Shown here: positions 42,801 through 53,221 of the stretch, piece after piece | Layout of the letters: each line of letters begins with the position of its first letter | Numbering within the stretch: the first letter of the stretch is position 1 | Assembly (NCBI RefSeq): GCF_027943255.1 | Contig: NC_072894.1 | Coordinates: forward strand, 75,617,601 to 75,681,600 | Origin: Anastrepha obliqua | Taxonomy: Eukaryota > Arthropoda > Insecta > Diptera > Tephritidae | DNA: 64,000 nucleotides | Direction of reading: 5' to 3' | Notes under the pieces: model-generated | Databases searched by the model: none | What the model saw: only the letters and a program-made list of their open reading frames with translations | Told to the model about the DNA's origin: nothing | Translations under genes and position numbers: made by a program

Positions 42801-43497
42801 TGTCTTAAGCATGTTGGAAATTTTCTCAGTAAGTGATATTGAGAAGAGTTGGCAATTCACTGCGGATAAAACCTTTTCCCAAGTACTATTGCACTTTGCT
42901 TGTCAGATGGTCTATTGGGTAGCTACATACTTGCGTACTTGTGTGTATGTGTGTATGTACATGGAAAAAAATCAAAGCTATAATAGTGCCAGAAGCGATT
43001 GTTAAAAATAAAAATAATAACTGCAATAAATATTGAGACGGAAAGTAACAAAATGAACGGTACAAGTCACCAAGTACTTACCTGTTACCACAATGGGCAC
43101 ACACAAATAGCCAAACAACCGCAAACCGATACTCGATGTAGTCGCCAGCAAGAGCAGGAGTAAAAACAGTAATTGCAACAATAGCAAGAAAATGAGGAGA
43201 GTACCGACAATAGCAGCAAATAATTTACAGCTCAGCTAACAATCACACTCCACACTAACAACAACTAAACTACAGCAATCTATCTAATTTAAGAGTGAAA
43301 CATTGATTTTGCATTGCGATTGTATTAAATAGGGCAATAAAATAACAACAAGCGAACAATTGGCCACTGCTCTAACTTGCAAATTAAGACGGGGAAATGT
43401 TGAGTGAATGTGATAACATCAGCGAAAAATATAAATTCGTGCATGCCCTGTAGGAAATGAACTGCTTCAAAGTTAATTGCCAAAATGGCGTTCTAAA
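42801..43497. other. Noncoding spacer
   Basis: No gene recognised; CAACAA-type text near 43255-43270. Confidence 0.55.
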
Positions 43498-43609
43498 GGG
43501 TTTTCCAATAACAGGTGTTATTTTTAAAAGCCCGCGATTTCGGTAGATGTCACTTTTAAAGCTGTAATTTTTTGATATTTGACAAGTAGAAACTTCGCCA
43601 TTAATAAAA

Positions 43610-44506
43610 ATGGAACGATACACGCTTAAACAACGCACTGAAATTATTAAAATTCACTATAAAAATGGTAAAAATTTGGCAGAGGCCGTTCGTAAAACTT
43701 GAAAATTTTTGGGTCATCATAAAGTACATTGTCGCTTCCACGACAGTCGGTTCTACGTTGCCGAAACGACCCGGATTTATATCCGGCCAAGGACTGTCAC
43801 TCCAGCAGCATTCCCCGTATGTAAGTATGATGAATGTTTCTGCTGCTACAACAACAACAACCGCAAAACAGAAATTGGTGAAAAAATTCGAGCTGTTGGG
43901 ACAAGTTAGTGATGTGAAGAATAAAACCCGTGCACTTTGCTTAAGAACAACCGAAAATATTGCTGTTGTAGCCGAAAGTGTTGAAGAAAACTCAGGTTTG
44001 TCCATTCCTCGCCGTTCTTTGGAACTAGGCATTCCACAAACGTCATTACATCGTATTTTGCATAAAGATTTGAGTCTTAAGCTTATAAAGTCCAGTTAAT
44101 ACAAGAACTCAAGCCGGCCGATCATCAACAACGTCGTCTCTTTGCTGATTGGGTCGTTGAAATGCATGAAAGTGATCCGGAACTCCATCGAAAAATCATC
44201 TTGAATAATGAGGCCCATTTCCACCTCGGGGCTTCGTCAACAAGCTAAATGGTCGGATCTGGGGCTCAAAAAATCCAAGAGTTATTGTTGAAAAGCCTCT
44301 CTATCCATAACGTATGACTGTTTGGTGCGGTTTATGGTCCGGCGGAGTCATTGGACCGTACTTTTTCGGAAATGAAGCTGGGGCAACAGTTACGGTGAAT
44401 GGATTGCGCTATCGAGAGGAATTGGATGGTACTGATCTGGACAACATTTATTTTCAATAAGACGGCGCTATGTGCCACACAAGCAACGAAACCATTGATA
44501 TTTTAT
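43610..44506 (+). pseudogene. Transposase of the 43498 element, interrupted and 3'-truncated
   Basis: MERYTLKQRTEIIKIHYKNG begins at 43610 and is followed by a stop and HHKVHCR. A foreign insert of roughly 120 bp (about 43749-43868) precedes KKFELLGQVSDVKNKTRALC. Next come SVEENSGLSIPRRSLELGIP, TSLHRILHKDLSLKL, then in other frames IQELKPADHQQRRLFADWVV, HESDPELHRKIILNNEAHFH (first acidic block, DEAHF expected, N seen) and, near 44440-44500, FQ/DGA.CHTSNET (second Asp). The third Asp block and C-terminus are missing. Confidence 0.8.
43749..43868. repeat. Unclassified short insertion inside the transposase gene
   Basis: Bases that split the helix-turn-helix domain between HHKVHCR and KKFELLGQ, including CGAAACGACCCGGATTTATA, CCGGCCAAGGACTGTCACTC and a CAACAACAACAACC end. 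It is GC-richer than its surroundings. I could not assign a family or a clear target duplication. Confidence 0.45.
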
Positions 44507-44535
44507 CAAAATAACACCTCTTATTGAAAACCGCT

Positions 44536-45070
44536 TTATATGCAAATTCTGTTTTCTTTTTTTTTTTTTTTAATAATGGAATAACAATAAGTGACACTTG
44601 TTTCCAAGCAAAACTGGAAAAAACGTCACTATAAAATTTCTATAATAAATCGGTAAATTTCTATATTAAATAGGCCACAAAAGCTAAAAATAGAATTTAC
44701 CCCGTCCTCCTAAAATCAAAATTTTTTTCTTATACAAAGCAAACAAATCGATAAAAAAAAGTCTAATGTTAACAATATCCACATGCCATGCATAGTTGAT
44801 TATTATAATAATAAACCGACATGAATAATAATAGCCTTGAATTCCGGTCTCAATCATTTTTTCTTCGCACAAATATTTTAATTTGCAAAAAGCAAAATTT
44901 AAACGATTTGATCCTACTACACTTTTTATTGTGTAATTTTCGAAGTTCCAGGTCCATGCCAATAAACTGTCATCGCCCAGTGTTCTAAACCTTCCGAATC
45001 CATGCCAGTGATGCTCATTTGAGCATGGGCGTACAGACCCGACCTTAATGGAAAACCCTATAGTAACAAA
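44536..45070. other. AT-rich spacer
   Basis: A long minus-strand open stretch here is AT-rich and lacks recognised motifs. Confidence 0.5.
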
Positions 45071-45072
45071 AT

Positions 45073-45228
45073 AGGTCGCAGTAGCCGATTCGGAATTCAG
45101 AGAGAACGTAAGTTCGAATCTCGGTGAAAAGTTTTTCCTAATAGCGGTCGCCCCTCGGCAAGCAATGGCAAACCTCCGAGGGTACTTCTGCAAATAGGAG
45201 GAGGAGCTCGGCCAAACGCCCAAAAAAA
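45073..45228 (+). mobile_element. tRNA-derived SINE, copy 2, internally deleted
   Basis: The head GTCGCAGTAGCCGATTCGG (A-box-like) and AGTTCGAATCTC (B box) are followed by CTAATAGCGGTCGCCCCTCG, GCAATGGCAAACCTCCGAG and AGGAGGAGCTCGGCCAAACG. About 80 bp of the body present in the copy at 60206 are missing after TACTTCTGC. Confidence 0.75.
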
Positions 45229-45319
45229 CCGAAACAAGGATGTACGAACCAATAATAGTGCGTTGCATACGTCTTTAGCTTTGATTTTACTCTCCAGAAG
45301 GTGGCCAGCCGACAATGGC

Positions 45320-45670
45320 GTGGAAAGGAGTTATTTGCAGTGTCAGAGAATTGTTGGGAAAATGCTCCTGGTTAGGTGGCAAAACCGCTATACGAGATAG
45401 TAGGCTTCCTGAGAATATTTCGGATTCCAAATTTTGTCTTGAGCTTGGGCTTCTTCATGCATTTTTGCATGAGCAAAATAATGTCAGTTCAAGTTTGTGG
45501 GGCCAGAAAGGAGATTTGGGTGCGTGTATTATTTGAATGTCCGATGTTATCGAGCATTAGAAATTTTTAAGTGAGGGATGTACGATGGGAAGCTTTAAAG
45601 CTGGACGGCATACAAGAATTTTGTGTAGACGACGTGTTTGCAGACGACGAACAATTAGTTTAATGGTCTT
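45320..45670 (+). pseudogene. Possible LINE C-terminal remnant
   Basis: VRVLFECPMLSSIRNF near 45516-45570, then VRDVRWEALKLDGIQEF and DDEQLV, resemble the HVLFxCPxF…R tail after the zinc-binding motif of non-LTR ORF2 proteins. Upstream similarity is weak and there is no second motif to confirm it. Confidence 0.35.
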
Positions 45671-46035
45671 TAATATTAAAAAAATACTTAAAAGCGTCCA
45701 CGGGCTTTTTTCATGCAATTTGTGGCGTTTGTGATCTTTATAAGGTAAGTCTCCGTAGGCTATGCCGGTCGTCCCAAGAAAAAAAAATTGCGATGAAGGC
45801 AACTTTTCATTCACCTTCCTTAGGCTCATAATGTCAGTCTCAGAAAGTTTTAGGAACAATTCCAGTAGCACATTTGAGAGCCAAAAAAACTATCTTAAAG
45901 GTTCACTATAAAGTGCAGTTTTTTTAAGGTTATATAAGTATAATACATCTTTGGTATATGAAATAATAGACTCGTATATGGTTCTTGCATCGTCGACTTT
46001 AAGCATCCGCGGTGATGCGTCACTGCCATTCAGTA
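45671..46035. other. Spacer, no recognisable gene
   Basis: No supported similarity. Confidence 0.5.
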
Positions 46036-46265
46036 TTGCCTATGTTCGAAGCCATGGACATGAAACACCAAATGGTAGAAATAGTATTTTCTTATGCGGT
46101 CGCCCCCCGTCAAGCAATGAAAATCTTCCGAGTGTATTTCTGCCAAGAAAAAGCTTCTCAAAAAACCAGCTGTTGTTCGGAGGCGGGGCTTCACACACAC
46201 CACAAATAAGAGGAGGGGCCCGGCTATAAAACCCAACAAAGGGCGTATATATAAACGCAGAATAA
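46036..46265 (+). mobile_element. tRNA-derived SINE, copy 3
   Basis: Begins in the B-box region (TATGTTCGAAGCC, CATGAAACACCAAATGG) and continues with TATGCGGTCGCCCCCCGTCA, GAGTGTATTTCTGCCAAGAA, GCTGTTGTTCGGAGGCGGGG, CACACCACAAATAAGAGGAG and a TATATA tail. An A box is not clear. Confidence 0.72.
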
Positions 46266-48205
46266 TTAAGAATTAACACAGAATATTTCATGTCCATCCC
46301 AAAATGCTGATATCTCCGAAATTGTACGCGTTTTTTGCAAAAATGCCTAGGAGTATGTCTAAAGTCTGTCTCTCTCTCTGCTCTCACGGCAAGTAATTTC
46401 ACAACGTTCTTTGCTGGATGAACGTCGAAACTCAAAAAACAAAAATTTTTAAATTTGCTTGTTTTCCTAAATAAAAGTAATCACATATTTTCATCCAACG
46501 AGATACTGTTAAGAAATATCTCTATTAATTTTTTACACAGCATAAAATGAGAACTGGCGCCAGTCTTTGAGCCCATACGTACGAAATCATTTAATGGATA
46601 TGAAGTTTTCACTAAAATTAATTAATATGGCTCTTAGCATGACTTTTACCTATTCGAGTTTACTTCAGCTTTCCAAAACTCAAAGAAGAATAGATTTCAT
46701 ATGCATATGTTTTAATGTCAACAAATTAAAATGGCTTTCTAGAAAGACCTCCTGAAATTCTCTTTTTTCAGACTACTGACAGCGCTTTATCCAATTATTG
46801 AAATTTTGAATTTAGAACATTGGTATGAAATCTTTTGCTGTCTATCTAACTTAAAATATACGCACACATTGTATTTTCCAGTACCCAAAAATCAATTCAA
46901 TTTTCCTGCAAATTTAAACATCAAAATATCCGCATTTACCCATCAATATGCAAGTATCCACTACACACATACTCGTGGCATTTATGTATGTAAATGTATT
47001 ATGCACATTTTTTGGCGGTCAACAACTCAGCAGGAACAGTGGCAACAGCAAAAAGAACAACAGCGACAACAACAAGTGCTCGGCAATGCATCGGGCTGGA
47101 GAGAATTAACCTGCTTGCAGTGTTGTGCAAATTGAGAACGTGAATGCAGATGCCATTCTCCAACTCAGTAGGAGGCAGAGTGAGGCAGACAATGTGCATT
47201 GTTGTTGTTGTTGTCTGCACTGCCTTTGCACTTAATATTGCTGCTCTTGTCGGGGAAACAGGTTTGGCTGGGGGAAACAAACGAACGACACATCGACAGT
47301 CGTTTGTCGATACACACGCCCGGCAAACTGACCATCAGCGTCTATGCGATCGGTCAGCTTAGTGGCTCCTCTTCCACAAATGGAATGCATTGCAATTTTC
47401 GTTGCTCCTTCTGCTGGTTGTGCATGTACAGTGTGCACAAATAAATGTTGCTACGCTTGCCTCTTGCCATCAGGAAGCCCCACTACACAATTTAATGCTG
47501 CGCTCTGTAAGCACACAAAGCCAAACTTGCATACATGCATACATCCGTACTTAGTTAATGTTCACAGTGTTGTGCCAATATTTCGTAAACAATTTTTGTG
47601 ATAGTTGCCCGCCCGAAGTTGGTAAGGGGTATAGTTGATCTATTGTTGTTGCTGCTTTATAATTATTACGTTAGAGTGTTGCTTCTATTTCTAGTATTAG
47701 TTGTTGTTTCTGCTATTGTTGCTATCAACATGTTAGTGGCATATCGCTTTCACGATTTCGCGCTATCGCAACAAACCGGCTCAGCCAACAACAATATTAG
47801 CATCGGTAATTGCTCCTTTCGTGGGCTGGAGTTACAGAATAGTGTTGACGTTGCCGTTGCTGCCCTGTACGCTGTCATTGCTGCTGCTGCAGCTGCTGTA
47901 CTTATCCAACAGCGTGCGTGTGTACATACATACAAATGTACATAGACACTCTGTTGGAAAATTTAATGGCTTTAAAGTGCTGTCCCTTTAATGAATTAGA
48001 CACTAACTTCCATATCGCATTATTTCTCTCTTTTCTATACAACCTTACTTTCATAGTGGCTTTCCTTAAATGTGTGTTTATGGTGCTTATGGATAAGTCC
48101 GAAGTACTCCAGCCTATAGGTCCATATTCCGATTACTTTGCACCAAATACGTTGCGGCTATTCGAGTAGACCAACGAAATAAATCACAGTCGTCAAATTA
48201 CGCTA
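46266..48205. other. Noncoding region with trinucleotide microsatellites
   Basis: CAACAA and GTTGTTGTT tracts occur near 47030-47070, 47200 and 47640-47720. Open stretches here code for repetitive Leu/Val or Gln runs in several frames and match no family I recognise. Confidence 0.55.
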
Positions 48206-48207
48206 TA

Positions 48208-49300
48208 CGAGGTGTGTTCAAAAAGTATCGTGAATTTTTAATTTTCGCAGGTTACGTATATTCAAATTTCGATTTTTTTGTGGCGATATGTTGGTACTCA
48301 TGTCTCTCACTCATCCCGACGAGTTCGGCCATTTTGAATGTCCAGTTAATTATTGACAGCTGATTTGCTTGCACGTGTTTCGGCTCGTCTTCGATTTTTA
48401 CCTATTCAAAACGATTGATCCATCTGAACATGTATCAAATTTTGTGTGAAAAGCGAAATTAAGTGCGCGGATGCATCCGAATGTTGACTGTGTCATACGT
48501 AGAAGCTACTTCGGACCAAAGCAACGTTTATCGGTGGTACAAATTGTTTTCAGAAGGCCGAGAAGATGTGAACGACGAAAAGCTTGTCGGACGCCCGAGC
48601 ACTTCAACAACAGACAAAAAAATTGATGCAGTGAAGAAAATGGTATTGGCCAATCGTCGAATCACCGTTACAGAAATTGCTGAGGATTCGTGTCATTCGA
48701 TTTTTTTCAATGATTTGGGCATGAGACGGGTCGTCGGAAAATTCGTACCAAAACTGCTCAATTTAGACCAAAAACAGCATCGCATGAACATTGCTAAGGA
48801 GATGTTGGACTCTGTCCGCAACGACTCAAATTTGCTCCAGAGGGTCAAAGCTAGTGACGAATCGTGGGTTTATGGTTACGACGTGGAAATCAAAGCTCAA
48901 TCATCTCAATGGAAGCTGCCGCACGAACCAAGTCCGAAAATAGCGCGCCAAGTTCGGTCGAATGTAAAAGTTTTGCTTACCGTTTTCTTCGATTGCATTG
49001 GAGTTGTGCATCGTGAGTTCTTACCAGAGGGTAAACCCGTCAATAAGGAATGTTACTTGCAAGTTATGTGCAATTTGCGAGAAGCAATCCGCAAGAAAGA
49101 CCCCGATTTGTGGAAGAACAAAAATTGGCTCTTGCGTCACAATAACGCCCCTGCTCATACATTGTTGTTTGTGCGCGACTTTTTGGCCAAAAACAACACA
49201 TTAATGATGCCACAGACGAGATAAATACGGCATCGAAGGAGGAGCTGAACAAGATAAAAAAAAATATTTGAGAGTAAAATTATATAAATAAGACATATAT
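48208..49300 (+). mobile_element. Mariner element with 5' terminal repeat, 3' end missing (mariner-3)
   Basis: The 5' end CGAGGTGTGTTCAAAAAGTA follows a TA (48206-48207). The right terminal repeat is absent; sequence degrades into AT-rich text next to the TIR element at 49308. Confidence 0.82.
48430..49290 (+). pseudogene. Mariner transposase lacking the third catalytic block; second Asp is Asn
   Basis: The N-terminus (IKFCVK.EIKCADA near 48434-48475) is one frame away from the main segment 48463-49224: RMLTVSYVEA, SNVYRWYKLFSEGREDVNDE, GRPSTSTTDKKIDAVKKMVL, DLGMRRVVGKFVPKLLNLDQ, SDESWVYGYDVE (first Asp), VKVLLTVFFDCIGVVHREFL, LLRHNNAPAHT (Asp of HDNAP replaced by Asn) and FVRDFLAKNNTLMMPQ. 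The PPYSPDLAPCDFFLF block is deleted; text resumes with TDEINTASKEELNKIKKN and is then lost. Catalytically dead. Confidence 0.88.
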
Positions 49301-49342
49301 ATAAGTATCGGGTGTTTTTAGGAAACTGAGAACTTCAAATAA

Positions 49343-49882
49343 CACTGGTTTACAGCCAAAATGCACCAGAGACGCCGTTATGAAATTCCTATGTAAAATC
49401 ACCGTCTGATTCCGAAAATCAAGGTTATTTTTTATTCTATGGTAACGTTTTTGAGATATTTACGAATTACCGTTATTTCAAAAAAACAAAAAATTCGGCC
49501 CACTTAATCATATATATCTCGAAAACGAATTGAGCGATTCCAAAACCGTTTAAAGCTTTTAAAAGGTAATAAAATTTCCTATAAACTGTGTGTAAAACAC
49601 TTTTTGCTAGGCCCTGCAGATTCAAAGATAACGAACTATCATAACGGATTTTTTAAATTTTTTTAGTAAAAATATAAAAAAAATTTTACTTTGAGAGAAA
49701 GGATCTCGAAAACTTTTTACTTTTTCGTGTATTTTTTGTTTTCACTCTAAGCTCTGTTTTATTACAAAAAAAATAAACTTTGATTAAACAAAATCGATGA
49801 ACTAATACAAAAGTTACAAGCATTCAAGTAAATATATCCATATAGTAAAACTTAAGTATCCTACAAATAATAGCATATGTAC
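49343..49882. repeat. Left arm of the long terminal inverted repeat
   Basis: Runs from CACTGG through TGCACCAGAGACGCCGTTAT to GCATATGTAC. Reverse complement of 51663-52212. Confidence 0.92.
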
Positions 49883-49903
49883 TGTATGTATTCTGTCTTA
49901 ACT

Positions 49904-51608
49904 CTATGATCTTATTTTATAATTGAAAAAGTTATGTGTCTTGTTTTGACGCTTATTTATATAAGGATCGGTTTCTCTTATGAGAAACCAACAGTAGTCA
50001 CCCATCATAGCGACATCCCAGAATCCTTGATACCGACTTTCAATCATTTTCATTTGCTGGTGAAACCTTTCGCCATGCTCGTCACTTTCGTCGCCAAGAT
50101 TTTGCGGGAAAAAATTTAAATGGGAGTGCATAAAATGAATTTTTAAAGACATATTTACTCCTGAAAGAAAATTAAAAAAGGAATTAGATAAATACGTAAG
50201 TGACACATTAGCATATAATTTTCTTAGGCTGGGTTAATCTTCCAATTCAGAACAAATTTTGGTCGTTCTTGTTTGTTCGGAGCAGGGCAATAAATTTAGA
50301 TTAAGAGCTATATATTCTCATGTAAATTTAAAAATTTGCTTTAAAATTTTTTGTTTAGTTTTAAAGTTAACTGAGAAAACGGTCTTATATACATATATAT
50401 ATATATTGTATATATAACGGTCTTATATGTGTTTTTTATTTACCCATTTCCGCATTGTTTTTGATTAAATCGTTCTCTATCAGCTCGAAGGACTTTTGTG
50501 TTTGCCTAAAAAAGAAGTAACGACCTTTTCAAAAGAGTCCCACGCCGCTGCCTCCACTGGTGACAATAGTTCTTTGAAATGGGTATTGACCATTATTTTC
50601 CTTATTTGCGGCCCCACAAAAATCCCTTCCTTTATTTTTGCTTCTGAAATCTGTGGAAAGATTGTTTTCAAATAATGAAAAGCTTCGCCTTCTTTGTCCA
50701 AAGCCTTGACAAAGTTTTTGATAAGGCCGAGCTTGATGTGGAGCGGAGTATGAGTATTTTATGTTATCCACCCCAACTTGAAACGCGATTCGTTCTGGCC
50801 AATCCTTTATGATGTAGTGGTCTTGACGTGCTCGGCTATCTCATTTGCATAGAAAGCAACAGTATTTTGTGTATCCAGGTTGTAGACCACATAGCTTTCC
50901 AACGACTTTTAGATCGGTACATATTTTCCAATCATGTTCTTCGTATTTAATTAATTCAAGCAATTTTTGCATTGTCTCATATGTTTCCTTCGCATTTACT
51001 GCATGCGCGATCGGGATAGATGGCTTTTGATTGCCAATATGCAATAATACGGCCTTTAAACTTAATTAATTGCCGTTTATGAACAATCGCCACTCTTTTG
51101 AATCATATGGTTCACCAAACTGTTTAAATAGACCAGCAATGTTTTTGCAATAACAAACACTGTCCTTCTTCGTATAGTACTGGGAGAATTGTTTGTGACG
51201 AGTCATATAATATGTTACCTTAACACCGGATGAAACAAATTTAAATTGTTGCATACGAGAGGCGTGTAGTTTGGCCTTTTCTTTTGACAATTCCAAATCC
51301 CTTATCCAATCATTGAGTTGTGCTTGTGACAAAGGGTTTCTTTCGTTTTCCGTTTGCAATTCAGTACAACATGATGCCGCGTAATCAGATACTGCTGTTG
51401 ACAATGAAACTGGAGCCGAAACTAAAGTTAAATTTGATTCTGGCAATGTAGCTTCCGTTGAATTTAGTTCTGGTAATGACACTGTAGATACGCTCGCATA
51501 GGTTACTTTTCTTGACTTTCCAACCCCAAATACTTTTGTAGTACAAATATAGCAGTCCGTTGAATGGCAAGTTGGTTCCCTCCTCTTCATTGGTGTAATA
51601 AATTTCAT
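49904..51608 (-). pseudogene. Putative transposase of the long-TIR element, two exons, unnamed animal family
   Basis: The start at 51608 (MKFITPMKRREPTCHSTDCY) opens with a CxxC-containing segment (CHSTDCYIC). Then LSQAQLNDWIRDLELSKEKA, KDSVCYCKNIAGLFKQFGEP, YDSKEWRLF, SIPIAHAVNAKETYETMQKL, WKICTDLKVVGKLCGLQPGY followed by TKYCCFLC, PLHIKLGLIKNFVKAL (shifted frame) and AKIKEGIFVGPQIRKIM. After the intron, SLKIHFMHSHLNFFPQNLGD, EHGERFHQQM and YQGFWDVAMMGDYCW. I recall this family as widespread, unnamed proteins in arthropod and cnidarian genomes; invariant D/E/H-rich stretches suggest a nuclease-type fold, but that is inference. Lesions: stops at 51066-51068 and 50841-50843 (expected Trp), a frameshift near 50750 and a compensating one near 50490. 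A possible 3' splice site at 51616 hints at an upstream exon in the TIR. Confidence 0.75.
50161..50443 (-). other. Intron in the long-TIR element gene (283 bp)
   Basis: On the minus strand the donor is ATGG/GTAAATAAA (50443) and the acceptor is TTTCTTTCAG/GAGTAAATATG (50161). Joining the exons restores the reading frame as EMG-VNMSL, matching continuity across the conserved region. The intron is very AT-rich and contains a TATATA run near 50390-50415. Confidence 0.75.
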
Positions 51609-51662
51609 ATGTCGCCTAAATAGATAGTTTAAGAATCATATGTACATATGACAGAATCATAT

Positions 51663-52212
51663 GTACATATGCTACTATTTGTAGGGTACTTAAGTTTTAC
51701 TATATGGATATATTTACTTGAATGCTTGTAACTTTTGTATTAGTTCATCGAATTTGTTTAATCAAAGTTTATTTTGTTTGTAATAAAACAGAGCTTAGAG
51801 TGAAAACAAAAAATACACGAAAAAGTAAAAAGTTTTCGAGATCCTTTCTCTCAAAGTACAAATTTTTTTATATTTTTACTAAAAAAATTTAAAAAATCCG
51901 TTATGATAGTTCGTTATCTTTGAATCTGCAGGGCCTAGCAAAAAGTGTTTTACACACAGTTTATAGGAAATTTTATTACCTTTTAAAAGCTTTAAACGGT
52001 TTTGGAATCGCTCAATTCGTTTTCGAGATATATATGATTAAGTGGGCCCAATTTTTTGTTTTTTTGAAATAACGGTAATTCGTAAATATCTCAAAAACGT
52101 TACCATAGAATAAAAAATAACCTTGATTTTCGGAATCAAACGGTGATTTTACATAGGAATTTCATAACGGCGTCTCTGGTGCAGAAAAAAAGTTGAAATT
52201 TGTGATCCAGTG
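51663..52212. repeat. Right arm of the long terminal inverted repeat
   Basis: Runs from GTACATATGC through ATAACGGCGTCTCTGGTGCA to CCAGTG. Reverse complement of 49343-49882. Confidence 0.92.
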
Positions 52213-52705
52213 TAATTAAACAAAACAGGAATATCATTGAAATGAATTTTTATGTATTTTGGTATGGTAGGTTGGTTGTGTATTATAATCTGGTAGATAA
52301 TTTCATATGACATCTGGCAGACGTCCGTGGCGGCTTTGAGTTACATTGCAGTTGCAGTAAATATTGGTATTAGCAATTTTTGACTACTTTTTCCAATAAA
52401 TCTGGCCGTATAGTGTCGAATATTGTATAAATATAGCGTTGTTGGCTTGAATATTGCAATAAATGGAGTTACGCCGTCTTGTTGGAAGCAAATTCGTCGA
52501 TGTTTAGCTGATTAATTTTTGGAAACAAAATTTTAGTCAACATGGCCGGATAGCCCTCGCCATTCACCGTAGCAGCAGCTCCTTCCTAATTTCGAAAGAA
52601 ATAAGAATAGGTGCTGTCATCATCGCGTAAACCGCACGTAAAATGATGATCTTCTGGAACAGACTTATTTTCTCGAAGAAAATTTCCATAATTTGGAAGC
52701 ATTGT
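52213..52705 (-). pseudogene. Transposase remnant of the interrupted element
   Basis: Minus strand from about 52725: MNRFTPEQCFQIMEIFFEK (helix-turn-helix start), then ILRAVYAMMTAPILISFEIR, sequence close to AATVNGE..RAML, a degraded F..QDG block near 52490, and a C-terminal region decayed apart from TCATATGAAATTATCTACCA-type sequence shared with 38406. Most of the central domain is deleted. Confidence 0.65.
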
Positions 52706-52839
52706 TCTGGGGTGAAACGATTCATGATGACTTGCCAAACCTTATTGAACAGGAATGTCAACACAGTTTGCTATTCTCAGCTGTTAAATGATAGTTATCG
52801 ATATCGATAGTTCTCATGCAGCTAAAAAACACCCGATGT

Positions 52840-53220
52840 ATAAAATAAGATGAATGTTCATGTGCTTGTATGGCTGTATCTTCCATACGGGTTCCGAAAC
52901 CGATGAATCGATTTTGATGAAATTTTCCTAGATGCTCTGGAGGGCGTTCCCGTGAAGTTTTTGTGCCGAACGAATGAAAAAAGTGCAACCTATCTGTAAA
53001 AATTAGCATAACATTCAATTAAATAATAAATGCTACAAGATTGATGTCAAGCAAAAGTCGAAAGAGCTGAATCCTTGAAGAAAAGGAGAGTCACTGATAT
53101 AAGAAATTAAAATTAATTAATTAATGGGTATCAAACGAAGACTACTTAAAAACGTTTAACCACAGATGAGTTTCCATGTAGAATTGCCAACCATCTGAAA
53201 ATTAGATTAATATATCTACT
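52840..53220. other. Spacer, no recognisable gene
   Basis: No supported similarity. Confidence 0.5.
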
Positions 53221-53221
53221 A

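Larger units (their letters stand above)
43498..44535 (+). mobile_element. Tc1/mariner-superfamily element with TIRs, C-terminal third missing
   Basis: The left end GGGTTTTCCAATAACAGGTG (43498) pairs imperfectly with the right end AACACCTCTTATTGAAAACC (to about 44533). A degraded transposase fills the interior but ends at the second Asp block. 23389-23660 is a related derivative in which the left end is fused to the catalytic region. Confidence 0.82.
49343..52212 (-). mobile_element. Long-TIR DNA element with CACTGG tips and a spliced gene (2,870 bp)
   Basis: The outermost bases are CACTGG/CCAGTG and TAA lies on both sides (49340-49342, 52213-52215), consistent with a 3-bp target duplication. 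The arms (49343-49882 and 51663-52212) are inverted copies of about 540-550 bp with few differences; only the outer 30 bp vary. CACTA-type elements have CACT(A/G) tips and 3-bp duplications, so that affiliation is possible, but the encoded protein does not show a TNP2-type domain I can recognise. The centre has one minus-strand gene with one intron. Confidence 0.85.
49308..52836 (-). mobile_element. Tc1/mariner-superfamily element interrupted by the long-TIR element
   Basis: TCGGGTGTTTTTAG at 49308 (after TA) pairs with CTAAAAAACACCCGA ending at 52836. Between them, 49343-52212 is a foreign element, leaving about 660 bp of host sequence. A related deleted copy lies at 37950-38483. Confidence 0.75.

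Noticed and set aside
44684..45268. 194-codon open frame on the minus strand
   Set aside because: AT-rich, overlaps a SINE copy at its start, and has no family motif.
47598..47945. 115-codon open frame rich in Leu, Val and Ala
   Set aside because: Comes from GTTGTT/GCTGCT trinucleotide repeats; the antisense frames are equally open.
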